From positions 1,004,179-1,068,178 of the forward strand of contig NC_134975.1 in NCBI RefSeq assembly GCF_965638725.1: a DNA stretch of 64,000 nt. Direction: 5' to 3'. The DNA comes from Aptenodytes patagonicus. Lineage: Eukaryota; Chordata; Aves; Sphenisciformes; Spheniscidae. The notes under the pieces were generated by a model. That model did not search any database. It was not told the origin of the DNA and saw only the letters and a program-made list of their open reading frames with translations. Shown here in pieces: positions 36,037 to 47,830 of the stretch. A program made the position numbers and the translations under genes. The first letter of the stretch is position 1. Each line of letters opens with the position of its first letter.

Positions 36037-37339
36037 TAAAGCAGCTGAGAATGTGACAGTTGATGGTTTGTGTTATGCGAACCCCAAACTGCCGTAGTCT
36101 ATTTTGGGCTTGCGAAAAAAGAAAAAGGACCCATTGTGAATTTTTCCTCCGCGGACAGCCTGCTAGAGTTGGCTACGGCCTTGCAAAACTTCTGCTCGCT
36201 TTCCTAGGGCAAACGATTCTTGCTTTGAATGAGTCACATCCCCTTTTCAGTCATACAACCTTTCTCGTAAGCTCGCCTGCCTGGGAAGGCACCTTTTCCC
36301 TTGCATTTTGCTTGGTTTTGCAATGAAGCTAGTGCTTTCCCAAAGCTGAGCTTCGGGTCTCTCCGGCGCTCGGTGGTGCAGCGTCTTGGCGGCTCACATG
36401 CCGTATTAATGGGAGGGACAGGGGGATTGTGCAATTACTGCTGGGGCTATTTTAACGGGAGCTGTTAGAAACTGGGGCTTCTGTGGAAGTACAGCCCTGT
36501 GCAAAGTCCAGGGAGAATTGGGTTTGTCTGTTCTGAAGCGTTTGAACCTCAAAATGCTAAGATGCTTTGTGCAGGGGAAGGAGGCGGGAGGGGAATTGTG
36601 GCTTTTAATTAGATATTAAGCGATGCGCACACACTTTGTTTTCCTGGCTGCAACTGTTGGATGTCGGGTTGCCAAACTGTTATGGCTGTGACGCGTTTGG
36701 GAGCTCTAACCGATCCCAGGGTACTCCCCCTGTCGTCGTCATCCCCAATTCTTCAGTGTATTTAGTATCTTAATGCCTCTTGTGGGTCTCTCAATTAAAG
36801 ATAATTCTGCATCCCCAGGGTACGTCCTTCGAGACTGCATGTGAATTCTGTGATATTTTTATAGTGCAGAAATGGGTCAAAAATCTCATCTGGTAACTCT
36901 TGGGGACCGGGGCTCTTTTTAAAAATACACAGTTAGGACTTTGCAGCTTTTTGGTCATTGTAGCGCTAGTCTCATCTGAAGCATTTTCTATCCACTTGCA
37001 GGTGATCGTCCTCTTTTTTTCTTTTTTTTTTTTTTTTTGTAGGCTGCTTTTTATCTTGAACTTCTTTGCCTGTGAAATTGTGCAAGTCATTTATAAAATG
37101 TATTAGCTGTATTTGAGCACTTAATGATGTGAGGACTTCAATCATACAACCTTAAAATCGGATTCAAACAAGCAATTAAGGCAAACAACAATGTATTTAA
37201 ATTTAATCTCCCACAATCTCCCACAAATGACATATAAAGGTGGTTGCTTCCTCCTTTCGCTGTTCCAGACTGCTGCTTATGGGTAATTCTGACAATTCTT
37301 CATGTTAATATTGAAATGTTAGAATCCGGGTAATTCATA

Positions 37340-37745
37340 CCAGTATGATTCATTGTGATCTAACCTGACCTCGTGCACAGTTTCCTAGAACGTCCTTCAA
37401 TACCTGTTCAAACCAGAGCATGTATTAAATAATGATGATCCAAGCTTGATTTAAAGTATTTCCAGTGATGGAAAATTCACCACAGCCCTTGGTTAAGTTG
37501 TTCTAATAGTTAATTGCTCTTGCTGGTAAGGAAAAATTATGCCTGATTTCCAGTCTAAACCTGTTCAGCTGCAGCTTCCAGGCTGTGGATCTTGTTTAAT
37601 TTTGGTTTGTTAGACAGAAGATCCTTCCTATCAAATTTCTGATGTCTGCAGGTGTTTACTGACCGATCAAGTCACCCCTTAACAGTCCTTTGGACTAACT
37701 AAATACATGGAGCCCCGAGCCTCTCCCCATAAGCCCTAGTGTCTT
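37340..37745 (-). mobile_element. Old sauropsid CR1 LINE 3' fragment (antisense)
   Basis: Colinear with the antisense of sauropsid CR1 3' ends: CATTGTGATCTAACCTGACCTC, then AGTGATGGAAAATTCACCAC, CCCTTGGTTAAGTTGTTCTA, GTTAATTGCTCTTGCTGG, TTTCCAGTCTAAACCTGTTC, CTTCCAGGCTGTGGATCTTG, and GATCAAGTCACCCCTTAACAG. It is much more diverged than the copy at 26458 and so older. The 3' end lies to the left. The ends are approximate. Confidence 0.85.
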
Positions 37746-40700
37746 ATGTGCGTTTTTTTTGTTGTCCTCTGTTCTGTACATCAGCTTCACGTTGAAGGTT
37801 TTTAAGAGCCTTTACAAAGCCTGCTCACCACTGACGCGCAGCAGTACCGCTGTGGAAGCGCAGTGGTACCCGAGAGCCGTACAGACTGTCGTGGAAGGAT
37901 CGTCAGCTAAAATTAACGTTCGGTGAGCTGTGCTTTCTGGGGCAAGTGGAGTAAAGTTGGATCATTGCGATGAGCTGGACAGGGTACCGCAATTGGTAGC
38001 TTTCAATATGAAAAATAAATCCGAATTTGAAGTTGGGGGGCTGACGGTGGTCAGCAGCTGCCCGCAGGGCTCAACCTCTGAAGCACGTGCTGCATTGTTC
38101 CCCCAGCAGCTTGTGCTGCCTTTTGGCACTACACCCTGACCCTTGACAAGCCACCGTGGATGATCCCATCAGAAATGGCTTCTTTGTATGGACTCACGTT
38201 AAAGTGAAGCCTTAATAAGGGTCAGAGGGGACTGCACCTATCTCGGTTTGTTCCCTCATTCCTAAAGATCGAGACCCTTGTCTTCAAACATAGGGGACAG
38301 AAAGGGGCAGTCAGCTCTGTGTGATCTGCTACAGAAACATCCTGACTTTCCCACAGGTGCTGAGTGCCTACGGCTCCTGTTAAAGTCTGTACGATCCAGA
38401 GTTTTGAACTTTCTGGAAGGTAATCTTATTTTTTTTTTCACCCAGGCACACAAATGCATGCCCAAGCGGTGCTGTGTTATTGCTTACAGCACGGGAAGCT
38501 TTTTCCTAGCTCAAAACCAAACCAGACTGTGGCCGGCACTGGAGAGGGAGGCTTCCTCGCAGGATTCAGCCCTTTTTTTCTGATTCTTTAAGACCTTTGG
38601 GTGCATTTTGCTTAGGAAAAAAACCATTTGAATGGGAGGGTGCCGGTGGCTGTTGAGCCTCTTGGGTTATCGGGGTCAACAGTTTTGGGATAACGCCTGG
38701 CTCACTGGGTCCTTTCACCGTCATGGCTCCAGCGTCTCTGTTCCTTTCTCTCACTTCTAAACCTTTGATCCCGTGCCCAATCCATTGGCGTGTTTTTATC
38801 CCTGCAGATTCCTGCTCTTTTGGGTATTCCCCTGTTCGAGGGGTGTGCTCTGGTTTTGGTGGGTTGCTCCCGTGGGAACAGGCTGCTTTGGTCCTCAGTA
38901 AATCGGGATGGGCATGGGGACAAATCGCCCAGTTCTTTTCCGCTCTCTAAAATTAGTGATCTGCCTCTTGCAAACGCTGCGTTGAGATGTGCAGTAACAT
39001 GGGAGGTCACGGGAGAAGGAGAAGGGAGAGCAGAGCCAAACTAATTTGAACAGGAGACTGGAGACAATAACTATTAAGCCAGCGGTGATTTCCCCCCTTT
39101 AGTTTAAAGGAAAAAAGAATTATCTTGCTTCCCGGTATAATTTCTTTGAACCATTACCTGCTTCTTTCCCTCCGTAGCTGGTACCAGCCCTGTCTTTTAT
39201 GCTGTATGCCCTTTTTTTCCTCCTTTTCTATGTAGAAAAAGGCTGTAAAGCTAACTTTTCAGGGAAGTGAGGAGGGGGAAGAGGGAATGGCCACTGAAAA
39301 TAGATGAGCAGATCTTGCTGTACCCCCCATATCATCACAGCTAGTGGGCTTTCAGTGGGTATGTAAACATGTTTTGGTTGCTAGGTCTTTAATGGTTGTT
39401 ATTTTTGGATTCTGTACGCGATCACTTCCCAACAGTGAGTCTGCTGCGACACAGCTGACTTCTAAATGTGCCGCATATACTGCTTTTAAAAAAGATTCTT
39501 CTCAAGGTCATTGATCTGGTTTCTTCTCTAAGGGGACAGGTGACACATTTTTCCCTGACCCCCCCTTCCCCCAGCCCTCTCTACGTAGAGGGAGAAGAGC
39601 TATTCTCCAGCAGGGATGTGGCCCCCCACCCCGTGCCACTGCCTGAAGGCGAGGAGGGAGGTAGAGGCAGGCCCCTGCCTCCGAAATGTCTGCAGAAGAG
39701 CAATGCCTCAAGTAAAGCTTTCATTGAATCTGCTAAGTGAAACTAATCTGGGGGTGGTGTGCACTGCTAATCATTATTAAAATCTTCTAATCCCATTTAA
39801 AACATCCTGAGCGATGAAAGGCAGCCTTAGTGCAACCAAGTGTTAGCTGTAAACTGTAGCATTGCCATTAAAGTTGAAAGGTATTAACTAAGTCTGCATA
39901 ATGAGGCAGCTCTGACTCATTAACACAAGGTAATTAAAACTTTGGCCGTCCTGTCTAAGGCATCTAGAGCAAAGGTCTGGAAGGAAGGCGCGGGCTTCAG
40001 ATGCTCTGGTGCTGCTTCATTACCGTGAGCTAGTGGTGGCAGAGGGAAGTAGCTCAATGCCTGGCTCTATATCCTCCCTTATAAAACTGTGTTAAACCCT
40101 TCTCAGGGTGCCTGATGGCTGATTTGGGCAGGCAAGCTGGCAGCGTGAAATGTAGGTTGGTGGATAGCCGTGCCTCTCCGACAGTCGTGCCTCTTCTGCT
40201 CCTCTCATGAAAGCTTTGGGAGCGCTGGATGCTTGAGGCTTTATGAAGTGTCATAACAGCGGAACATCTTTATTAATAAAACTGTTTTGTCCACTCCTGT
40301 TGCCCAAACTAATGGAGAGGCCATAATATTGAATATATTCTACTGGGACCAAGACTTTCCCTAGCCCCTGCCTCCCCACTCCACACCATTTCACTTTTTA
40401 TAAGTGACACAAATCATCACTCAGGTCCTAATTCCAGCACTACAGTTATACAGGCCATTTCCTCAAACAATCGTTTGCTTTTTAAACCCACCCTTAATTT
40501 AACAATTTATTCCCCTTAAACCCATGCCACTGAGGTGATGCTCGTGCAGTGTCCGAGAAACGCGAAGCCCAGAACTTTCACGAGGCCAGAAAATGATTTT
40601 TCTTCTTTGTGGTTTATTGTATCCTCTTATCTTGTCATATAATAGAAATAATGTTTATGGCATTGAGGCCTCAGCATCACTTGGCATTTAACCAACCTCA

Positions 40701-43700
40701 AAAGCAGTTTATTGCTTTGTATACTCTGCCGCCATGACCATTATCCCTTAAATCTCTATCGCTTTGTAATATACGAGGCAACAAATGGCTTCTGCGATTG
40801 GTTAAATGTGGAACTGAAGCTAAGGTGTGTGTTGTAGCTTGTATAATCCAAATGAATATAGATTATTCCTTTTATGAGAGTCCTGGTGTAGAGAGGGAAA
40901 AATGGCCCTCTTCTCTCTCCAAGAAGCGGCGAGATCTCCTTGTCACGGCTCAAACTGTCAAGTGGCCCAGGACGTGCACAGTGCCTTGGCTGCTGGGAGG
41001 TTTGCCGTGGGATTTCCAGCCATGGAATTATCGCTGTCGGCAGCCTGAGCTGCGGTTTGTACCCGTGTGTCTTCATCCCAGTTTCAGGTAGGGACCAGCT
41101 CCACCAGTACAAGGAATGAGTCTTGCCCCTGTCTCTGCAGGTCTGGCAGCGGCTGAACATCCTCAGTGGAAGCAGATCGCTCAAGACAAGCTATTGTGAT
41201 TAAAAGAGGCAGAATAATAGAGTGAAGCAAGTAGGTAGGTGTGTAGAGCAGCCCAGAGGTGAGAGGAAGAAAGTGCTCGTGCCCGTTTGCTTTACAACAA
41301 AGCATCTTTCTTTTGCTATAATTTCAAAGGTTTGCTTTGTTACCATCCTTCTCTCCTTCCAGTTATGGGCTAAAGCAAAAAGTAAGAAAATATTCCTTGT
41401 CTCGAAGCTGCCAGGACCCACCTTTACTCATACAAGAAAATCCAAAGGGATGTCTCAGCCCTGCTGGAGCTTGCTGCCAGCCCTGGCCAGGACCACGCGT
41501 GCGCAGGACACAAATGTGTTCAGTTTGAATATGAGCACGTACAGAAAGAAACACTTGTGTGTTGATTTAACAGCCTCCTTAGGGTCTGCCTCTTGAGACT
41601 TTGTTCCTGAAGCTCATGAAGGGAAGCCAGACAAACTGCCTAAGAAATTCAGAGAGTTAAAATCGAACCTTTGAGAAACTTCAGCCCAATTGGCTACCTG
41701 CTGTTAAAGCAAACAGGAATTTAAATGGTTATTAAGCGGAGTTATGACACCCTGTCCTCCAGTAGAAACTGTTACTGTCCTGGCACGGGAACTGAGTGGG
41801 ACTGGGCTTGGACACAGGCGGAGGGTGTTTTTCCTAAAGAACTCAGGCTCCTAGCACCCACTGATTTAATGAGGTAGGAGCTGTTACGTCTTTGGAAATC
41901 TGGGCCTTATTCATCAGGAGAATGGCTTCTGTGGAACAGGGCGGATAACGTCAGTCACCAAAGTCGGATAGGGCTGGTGAGAGTGGCAAGCCAAGAGCAG
42001 GACTTGCAACTGCCCCTTCCAGGGTTATGTGGCACGATCGACATCAGGTCTCAGCTCCAGGGGCCCCCAGGTGACCCGGACGCCACGATGCCGTGGGGCT
42101 GGATGCCGCGTGTCACCGGGGGACCCAAGCAAAGGGCTGGATCACACGGGAAGCAGTTCCCGTCTGCCTTCAAGCCCTTGCAGGTGGCCCCAGGCAGTGC
42201 AAAGACTTCCCCCGTGTGCCCGAAAGGGTTGCTCCCCGTTGGGGTCGAGCTGCGGCTGACGGCCCCCTCTACCAGTCAAATATTAAAATGAAAAATTGTG
42301 GATGTTAATGGTGGAGCGAGAATAAAATCCTTCTCTGAGCTTTTTGTTATGCTTGGGCACAGATACCCCTTGTCTGTAGTTAGCATGCAAAGTCACGTAT
42401 ATGTTGTGTCCCTACTGCACCCAAGTGATTTGAAGAGCTGAGCCATAAACTAGAGTTTCTTTCCTGTTTTTTAAATTGAAGGAAACGTCTGAAGCTCTGT
42501 GGTGAGGAATTCCTAGCTGTATACGCCTGCTTGCTTCACATCTGCAGCTTTTTATTTGAAGCTGCCACAGCTGAAATAAAATTCTACAGAGAAACATCTT
42601 GGTTAAAGGTCTCCTATTATTTTACAGGAATGCAGGTTTCCAGAGTTAATTATTTATTTCAAATTAAGGCCTTTACAGCTGCAGTACCTGTACATCAAGC
42701 ACAAAATGGCAGATGCTACACAAATCTCCAAGCGTTTACAGTATGTAATGGGTCCGCGTGAAAGTAGTGGTTGGTTATAGTAACTCTTTAGGTTGTTAGC
42801 ATCAAAAGAAGTGAATTAATTTGAATTGTAACTCATGTATTGTCAGCAGAGTAAAATGATATCTCCCACCTCTTGCTGAAGGTATTTTTGGAGGTGGGGA
42901 GGAGAAAGCTAATTTTGAATAATAATAAGCTTGAGAAGGCATCTGAAACCAGTAAACGTTTATTTTTTACACTCCTATAACTTAAAAACGGCCAAACCAA
43001 TTTAAACCAAATTGGATAATAAAAAATATTGCTCCTAGGCTGAGCCCCTGTATGCCAAGTTCCAGTCTAGAATGAATTTTTATGACCGAATTATAAACCC
43101 CCTAGAAATGAAGGTTTAAAATGGAAATGTTGACAGACCTTTAACTACAAAAGCACTATAATAGAACTTCTTTTTTTATAAAATGGCTGTTTTAAAATAT
43201 AATTAAGACTTAAATATTATTTAATAGCAGCATTTCCTGTAAGTTAAAATCTTTATCATTCCTATGGCTGGGATTCATTGCCAGTTCTGAGAATGCCAGC
43301 TCTGCTTTGCATTTGAAGCACGTGTGCAGTGCTGAACCGACACAGACACTTGTCTGTCAAATGGAAATGGGTCTGGACAGCTTTCCAAATTCCCCTTTTC
43401 TAAATAAGAGCCTGGATGCCAAAGGACTCGCTGGACCTCTGCACGAAATCCTGCGGCTCTGGGAAGAAACTGCCGCGTAAGCCTCTGCCAAAGACTCAAC
43501 TTTTAATAACGTGAAACGCCGGTGGTTCATTCTTCGCAGGAAAGCATCTTTGCATCCCCTCTGGCTGATTAGGTATTAATTAGGAGTTGCACTTTTAGCG
43601 TGATGGCTGCTTTGGTGTTCTCGGCACATGCTGACAGCCTTTCAGGGCACTTTGGAAAGCTGGGGACCAAGCAGCCGGTCTGGCCGTGATGAATCTAATC

Positions 43701-45848
43701 TGGAAGCCCCTCGCGCTGCAGAGTGGCAGGTCGGAGAGCCATCCTTGCAGGGAAAAGAAAAGGCTTTTCTTTTGCAAGGGCTTTGCGCAGGCATCTCCCC
43801 CCTCCCGGAGGGGCGCGCTTGCTGTCGCAGCTCTGGACTGCGGTCTCCCCCGATGCCCTTTTTATTAGGGCTGGTGCCAGGCTATGGCCTCGTGCCACGG
43901 GGCAGGACGGTGCTGTGCAGCTGTCACACCCCACCCAGCATGGGGCTTGGTTTTCATCCCTTCCCCCTTTCCTGGACCTGCTAATTCCTCTATTTTGCTG
44001 CCTTTCTCCCCCCTTCCGCCCCCCGCCGTGAAATGCTGCTGTTTAAAAATAACCCCCTGGATGGTTGCTGCAGTGCCACAGATGCAGGGAGTGTTGCAAC
44101 ACTCGGTTCCTGTACTGCCATATGGCCGGCTTGAAAGTGGAACTAGCAGTGGGAGACTCGCAGTTACTGCATGTGTCCTTTTCGTTTTCCTGCTGGCTTT
44201 CTTGCTCTCGGCTGTTCTTTTTGCAGGTGAATAGGCTTCCTGGCCCTAACCCTGCTGCCAAATACCTTCTCAGGACAGTCTTTGTTATCGGCGATGCTGA
44301 TAGCAGGAGGCAGAGACCCGTGAGATCTTCACCTTAATCTGGTGGGGTGATGTGTTTTGCATAGGGTTTTTTGGGTTTGGTTTGCTTTTTTTTTTTAAAG
44401 TCTTCATTGGAAGACGACGCCAGGTAGAAAGCAACGTAACCTGGAAATTGGGAATGTTTGTAGGTGAAACTCTGCGATGCTACAAGCACGCTTGTACGTG
44501 CACACACTGTTGCTTGCCCTCCTTCTCCTTCCTCGTGGGAGCCACAGGAGTTGCTCTCCCTTCTGCGGCCACGTGTGAAGGGCTGGATGTGTAAGAGCAG
44601 CTTTTCCCTCCTATGGAGGGGCAGCCACAAGCTGGGACATCCACCCCTAAGGCCGTTCTGGGAGGGGGCTGTTTAAAAGGGCAGGCATTGAAGCAAAATT
44701 TATCCGGAAACTGTTATTATATGTATTTTAGGCTGTGGCAGTGTCCTCCTCCTGTGCGTACTGCACATGCAGTGCTAGAATTTGACTGGCAAAAGGTCTC
44801 TGGAAGCCGCAGTGGACATGCTTGAGAAGACTCTGCTGCATATTTCGCTAGAAACCTCCCGGATCTGGTTGATGAAATATATCTGTGGGGTTTTTTTTTG
44901 TGTGAGGTAATTGCTTACTAGCACGAATTGGTTTAACGTGTACGTAGAGGAGATAAGTAACTTCAACTCATGTTAGTTCCTTTCTAGTTCGGATTTTCTC
45001 AGAAACGTCTGGGCTGTGACTTTGGCTTCTTGCTCTGGAGATGCAGTGAGGTTTGGCAATAGCTTTTACATTTCTGTTCCGGTGAATGCCTGTTCTAGAA
45101 CAAGCCCTCGTTAGGATTTCTTAGCCATGTCGGCTGCTGCAGCAATTAAAGTGAAGAAATAGCACCTCTGGATTTGAAGAAATAGAAGGGAAAACGATGC
45201 AGCTATTGTCTTAGAGATGCTGTGCTGGGGCTGCAGAATACCTAATAACACCTTAAAATATGCAGAAGCCAGCTTTAATGCAGGTCCTGTCAAAGAAAAC
45301 GCTATCGGAGGATGAGCCGTGCTGCAAAGCATTGGCTCGCCGTCCGCTGCCGCCGTATCAGGCACGCTCTCCAATCGCTTCATTAGCATACTTGTTCATT
45401 TTGGCGTAAAAATGGAGTATATGAGGCGGCACACAACCAGTAAACCTATTTCATGTGGCAATAGAATAGCCAGTAATGGATCTAATTGCCCTTTTGGAGC
45501 ACCTCTTGTCCCAAAGGATTCTTCAACCGGTCACAAATCACATCAGAAATGCACCTACCGCTGAGCTGCGGCGCTGGGGAAGGTGCGTGTCTGGTCTCCC
45601 GTGCAAAGGGAGCCCCTCCTGCCAGCGAGACGGGGGTTGAGAACTCGAAGGCAGCGGCACGGTTTTCTTCGGAGCCGCTTAAAACTTCGTTTAACCTTCC
45701 TCGTTTCAGAGGAAGGGCGCTGAGTAGCGCTGTGGGGCGTCAAGCCTTATTTCCAGGGAAAGCTGGTCTGTTAAGCCATCTGCTTTTCGAGGGGCGACTT
45801 GCAGACTCAGCAACTATAAATATACATAGAGACAGAGAGAGCGTGCAC

Positions 45849-45927
45849 GCCAGGATATGTTCCTTATATAAACAGTCATATATGTATCTCTACATATAGA
45901 TTTATATGAATATGAACATATCCTGGC
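45849..45927. ncRNA. Candidate 79-nt pre-miRNA-like hairpin (or MITE remnant)
   Basis: GCCAGGATATGTTC (45849-45862) pairs perfectly with 45914-45927. Then TTATATAAA (45864-45872) pairs with 45901-45909 with one G-U wobble, and TATATGTA (45879-45886) pairs with 45891-45898 around a 4-base loop TCTC. About 31 base pairs are formed with two small asymmetric internal loops. Length and shape fit a pre-miRNA. The middle is AT-rich and the near palindrome could equally be a small inverted-repeat transposon. No known miRNA is recognised, and either strand could be the transcript. Confidence 0.35.
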
Positions 45928-47659
45928 TACCAGTCCCACTTTATTGGGGCAGTTTGATGCCACGCACTTGAGAGCGGCAGGAAGGAAAGTCAGCAGCAGT
46001 CATTATTCTGGATGTAGATGTAGGAGAGCATCCCCTCCTTGGAAAGTGGCCTCTGCACGGCGCCAGGGGATGCAGGTTTTGCAGGGTATCCGTTGATGTG
46101 CGTGCTTTACTCGGGGCTTGCTATTTCAAAGAGGGTATTGCCATTCTCGCCTCCCTTCTCGCAGAGCACGCGAGAGCCCCCGTGCGCGTCTCGCACCTGC
46201 AGCACCAGTTGGTCGTGCCGCTCGCAGGCCAGCGAAGCCCATTGAATCGGGTCTGGAGTTCCTCGGGCGCTGCCAGGTTTCTAATGATTTAAATTTCTGT
46301 TTTGTTTTGTTTTTTTAACTGAGCCATATCCTCGTTGTTCCCAGATTAATGGGATGGTTTCCACTTTCTGTAGCGCAAGGGGGGGGGGAACGAGGAAGGA
46401 AGGTTTCCCCTTTCTTGGGAACGTGATCAGGGCTGCAAAAATACCCACAAAGGAACATGGCCGTGCACTTGCAGGGAATGGTTTCTTCTCTTTTTGATTT
46501 AAGCGAGTTTCACAACCATGGAGTTTCTGCTTGGAACGAACTAATCTCAGCCCAGTCCTTACCTAAAGCTCTTGCTCTATATCAAAAATGCAAACTGCGT
46601 GTGCTGCTAGCACGAAGCCATAAATTGAGCCAGGCTCTTTTATTAACTTGAAATTAGACTGATCTAAAAGCTTGCTTGTGGTCTTGAGCTTAATAGGAGC
46701 AGAAAGCTGCCAGTGGCTGCATACTCTTGCAGCCGAATGCGAACCTGCGAGCGTTGCCATGTTGACCGTGGCTTGTGAGTTTAACCTCATGTGATCTTAT
46801 CTCAAGAACTGCAAAACCTGTTTTTCATCCGTGCTGTATGGCAGCCGCCGTCCCTCGTAAAGCAAATGAGAAATAGGGCACTGGGTTTGGAGGTTTTAGA
46901 GGGAAGAGGGTTGGTTAGGAAACGAGAGAGAGATCTTAAGGTACAATCAAAGCCTGCCTTACGCTCAGTATTGAATTTTTCCTGCCTCTTTTGAGCTCTA
47001 GGTTTTTTCTTGGCCAGTAGAATATTTCCTTACGTTAAAACCAGTCTTTTGAAGACAAGACTGTTTGGTTTTGTGGGGTTTTGTTGTTGTTCAAAGCCTC
47101 ACTTGCTACCTGTCTGCTAATCTCTGAGAAAATTACGAAAGCTTTGTGTTTTACTGCATGAACAGATAATTTACTCCCCAAGTGCGGATGCAGCACGTAG
47201 CTTTGACAAAGACCTCGTTATCATGCCATCACGGAGACGTTTAATTTTCAAAAAGGTGCGTTGAGTTTGCAGGATTTTCTGTAAACTTCTCGCATAAAAT
47301 CCAGCCAAGTTGTCACTTAAGGACAAAAAAGCAAGTAGGGGGGACTCTGCCTGGGACTTCCACCTCCTTCCCCAGCAAAAACGATACTGAGGAGGCTGCT
47401 TTGGGTCGCAAGGAGAAAGACAGGCATGTTTTCCTTCGGCTCCTTAGACCCTGCACGGAGTTATTAGTAACCAACAAGCCTGTGACCTGGTTTTATTTCA
47501 ATATCTAAATAACCGGGGGATACTTTTTTTTAATGAGCCCACTCCCCCTGTTCAGTTCTCTAATCTCAGAAAGGCACAACTGAGCTTTGCAAAGACACGA
47601 GGAGGCAGCTAGAGAGGGCTCTTGGTAATTGGAAAGGCAGCTAAAATCCTCTCTTTTTC

Positions 47660-47830
47660 TCCCAAGGATGCTCGCCGGGCTGGAGCCGGGCATTGTTGGA
47701 TGGCGGAGGCCGCTCCGCCCCTCTGCGGCAGCCCGGCCGGCACGGCTGCTGGCGCAGAGCAGCGCGTCGGGCGATCGATGCGGCTCTCCCCGGCCGTGGC
47801 GGTAGCGGTGATGCCGGAGCACAGGCGAGC
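47660..47830. promoter_or_regulatory. CpG-rich patch inside ATF7 intron 2
   Basis: I count about 23 CpG in 160 bases, including GCGCGTCGGGCGATCGATGCGG, far above the flanks, which have few. Short CpG islands inside introns can be alternative promoters, enhancers or exons of an unannotated transcript. No TATA, known exon or strong ORF decides between these. Confidence 0.4.
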
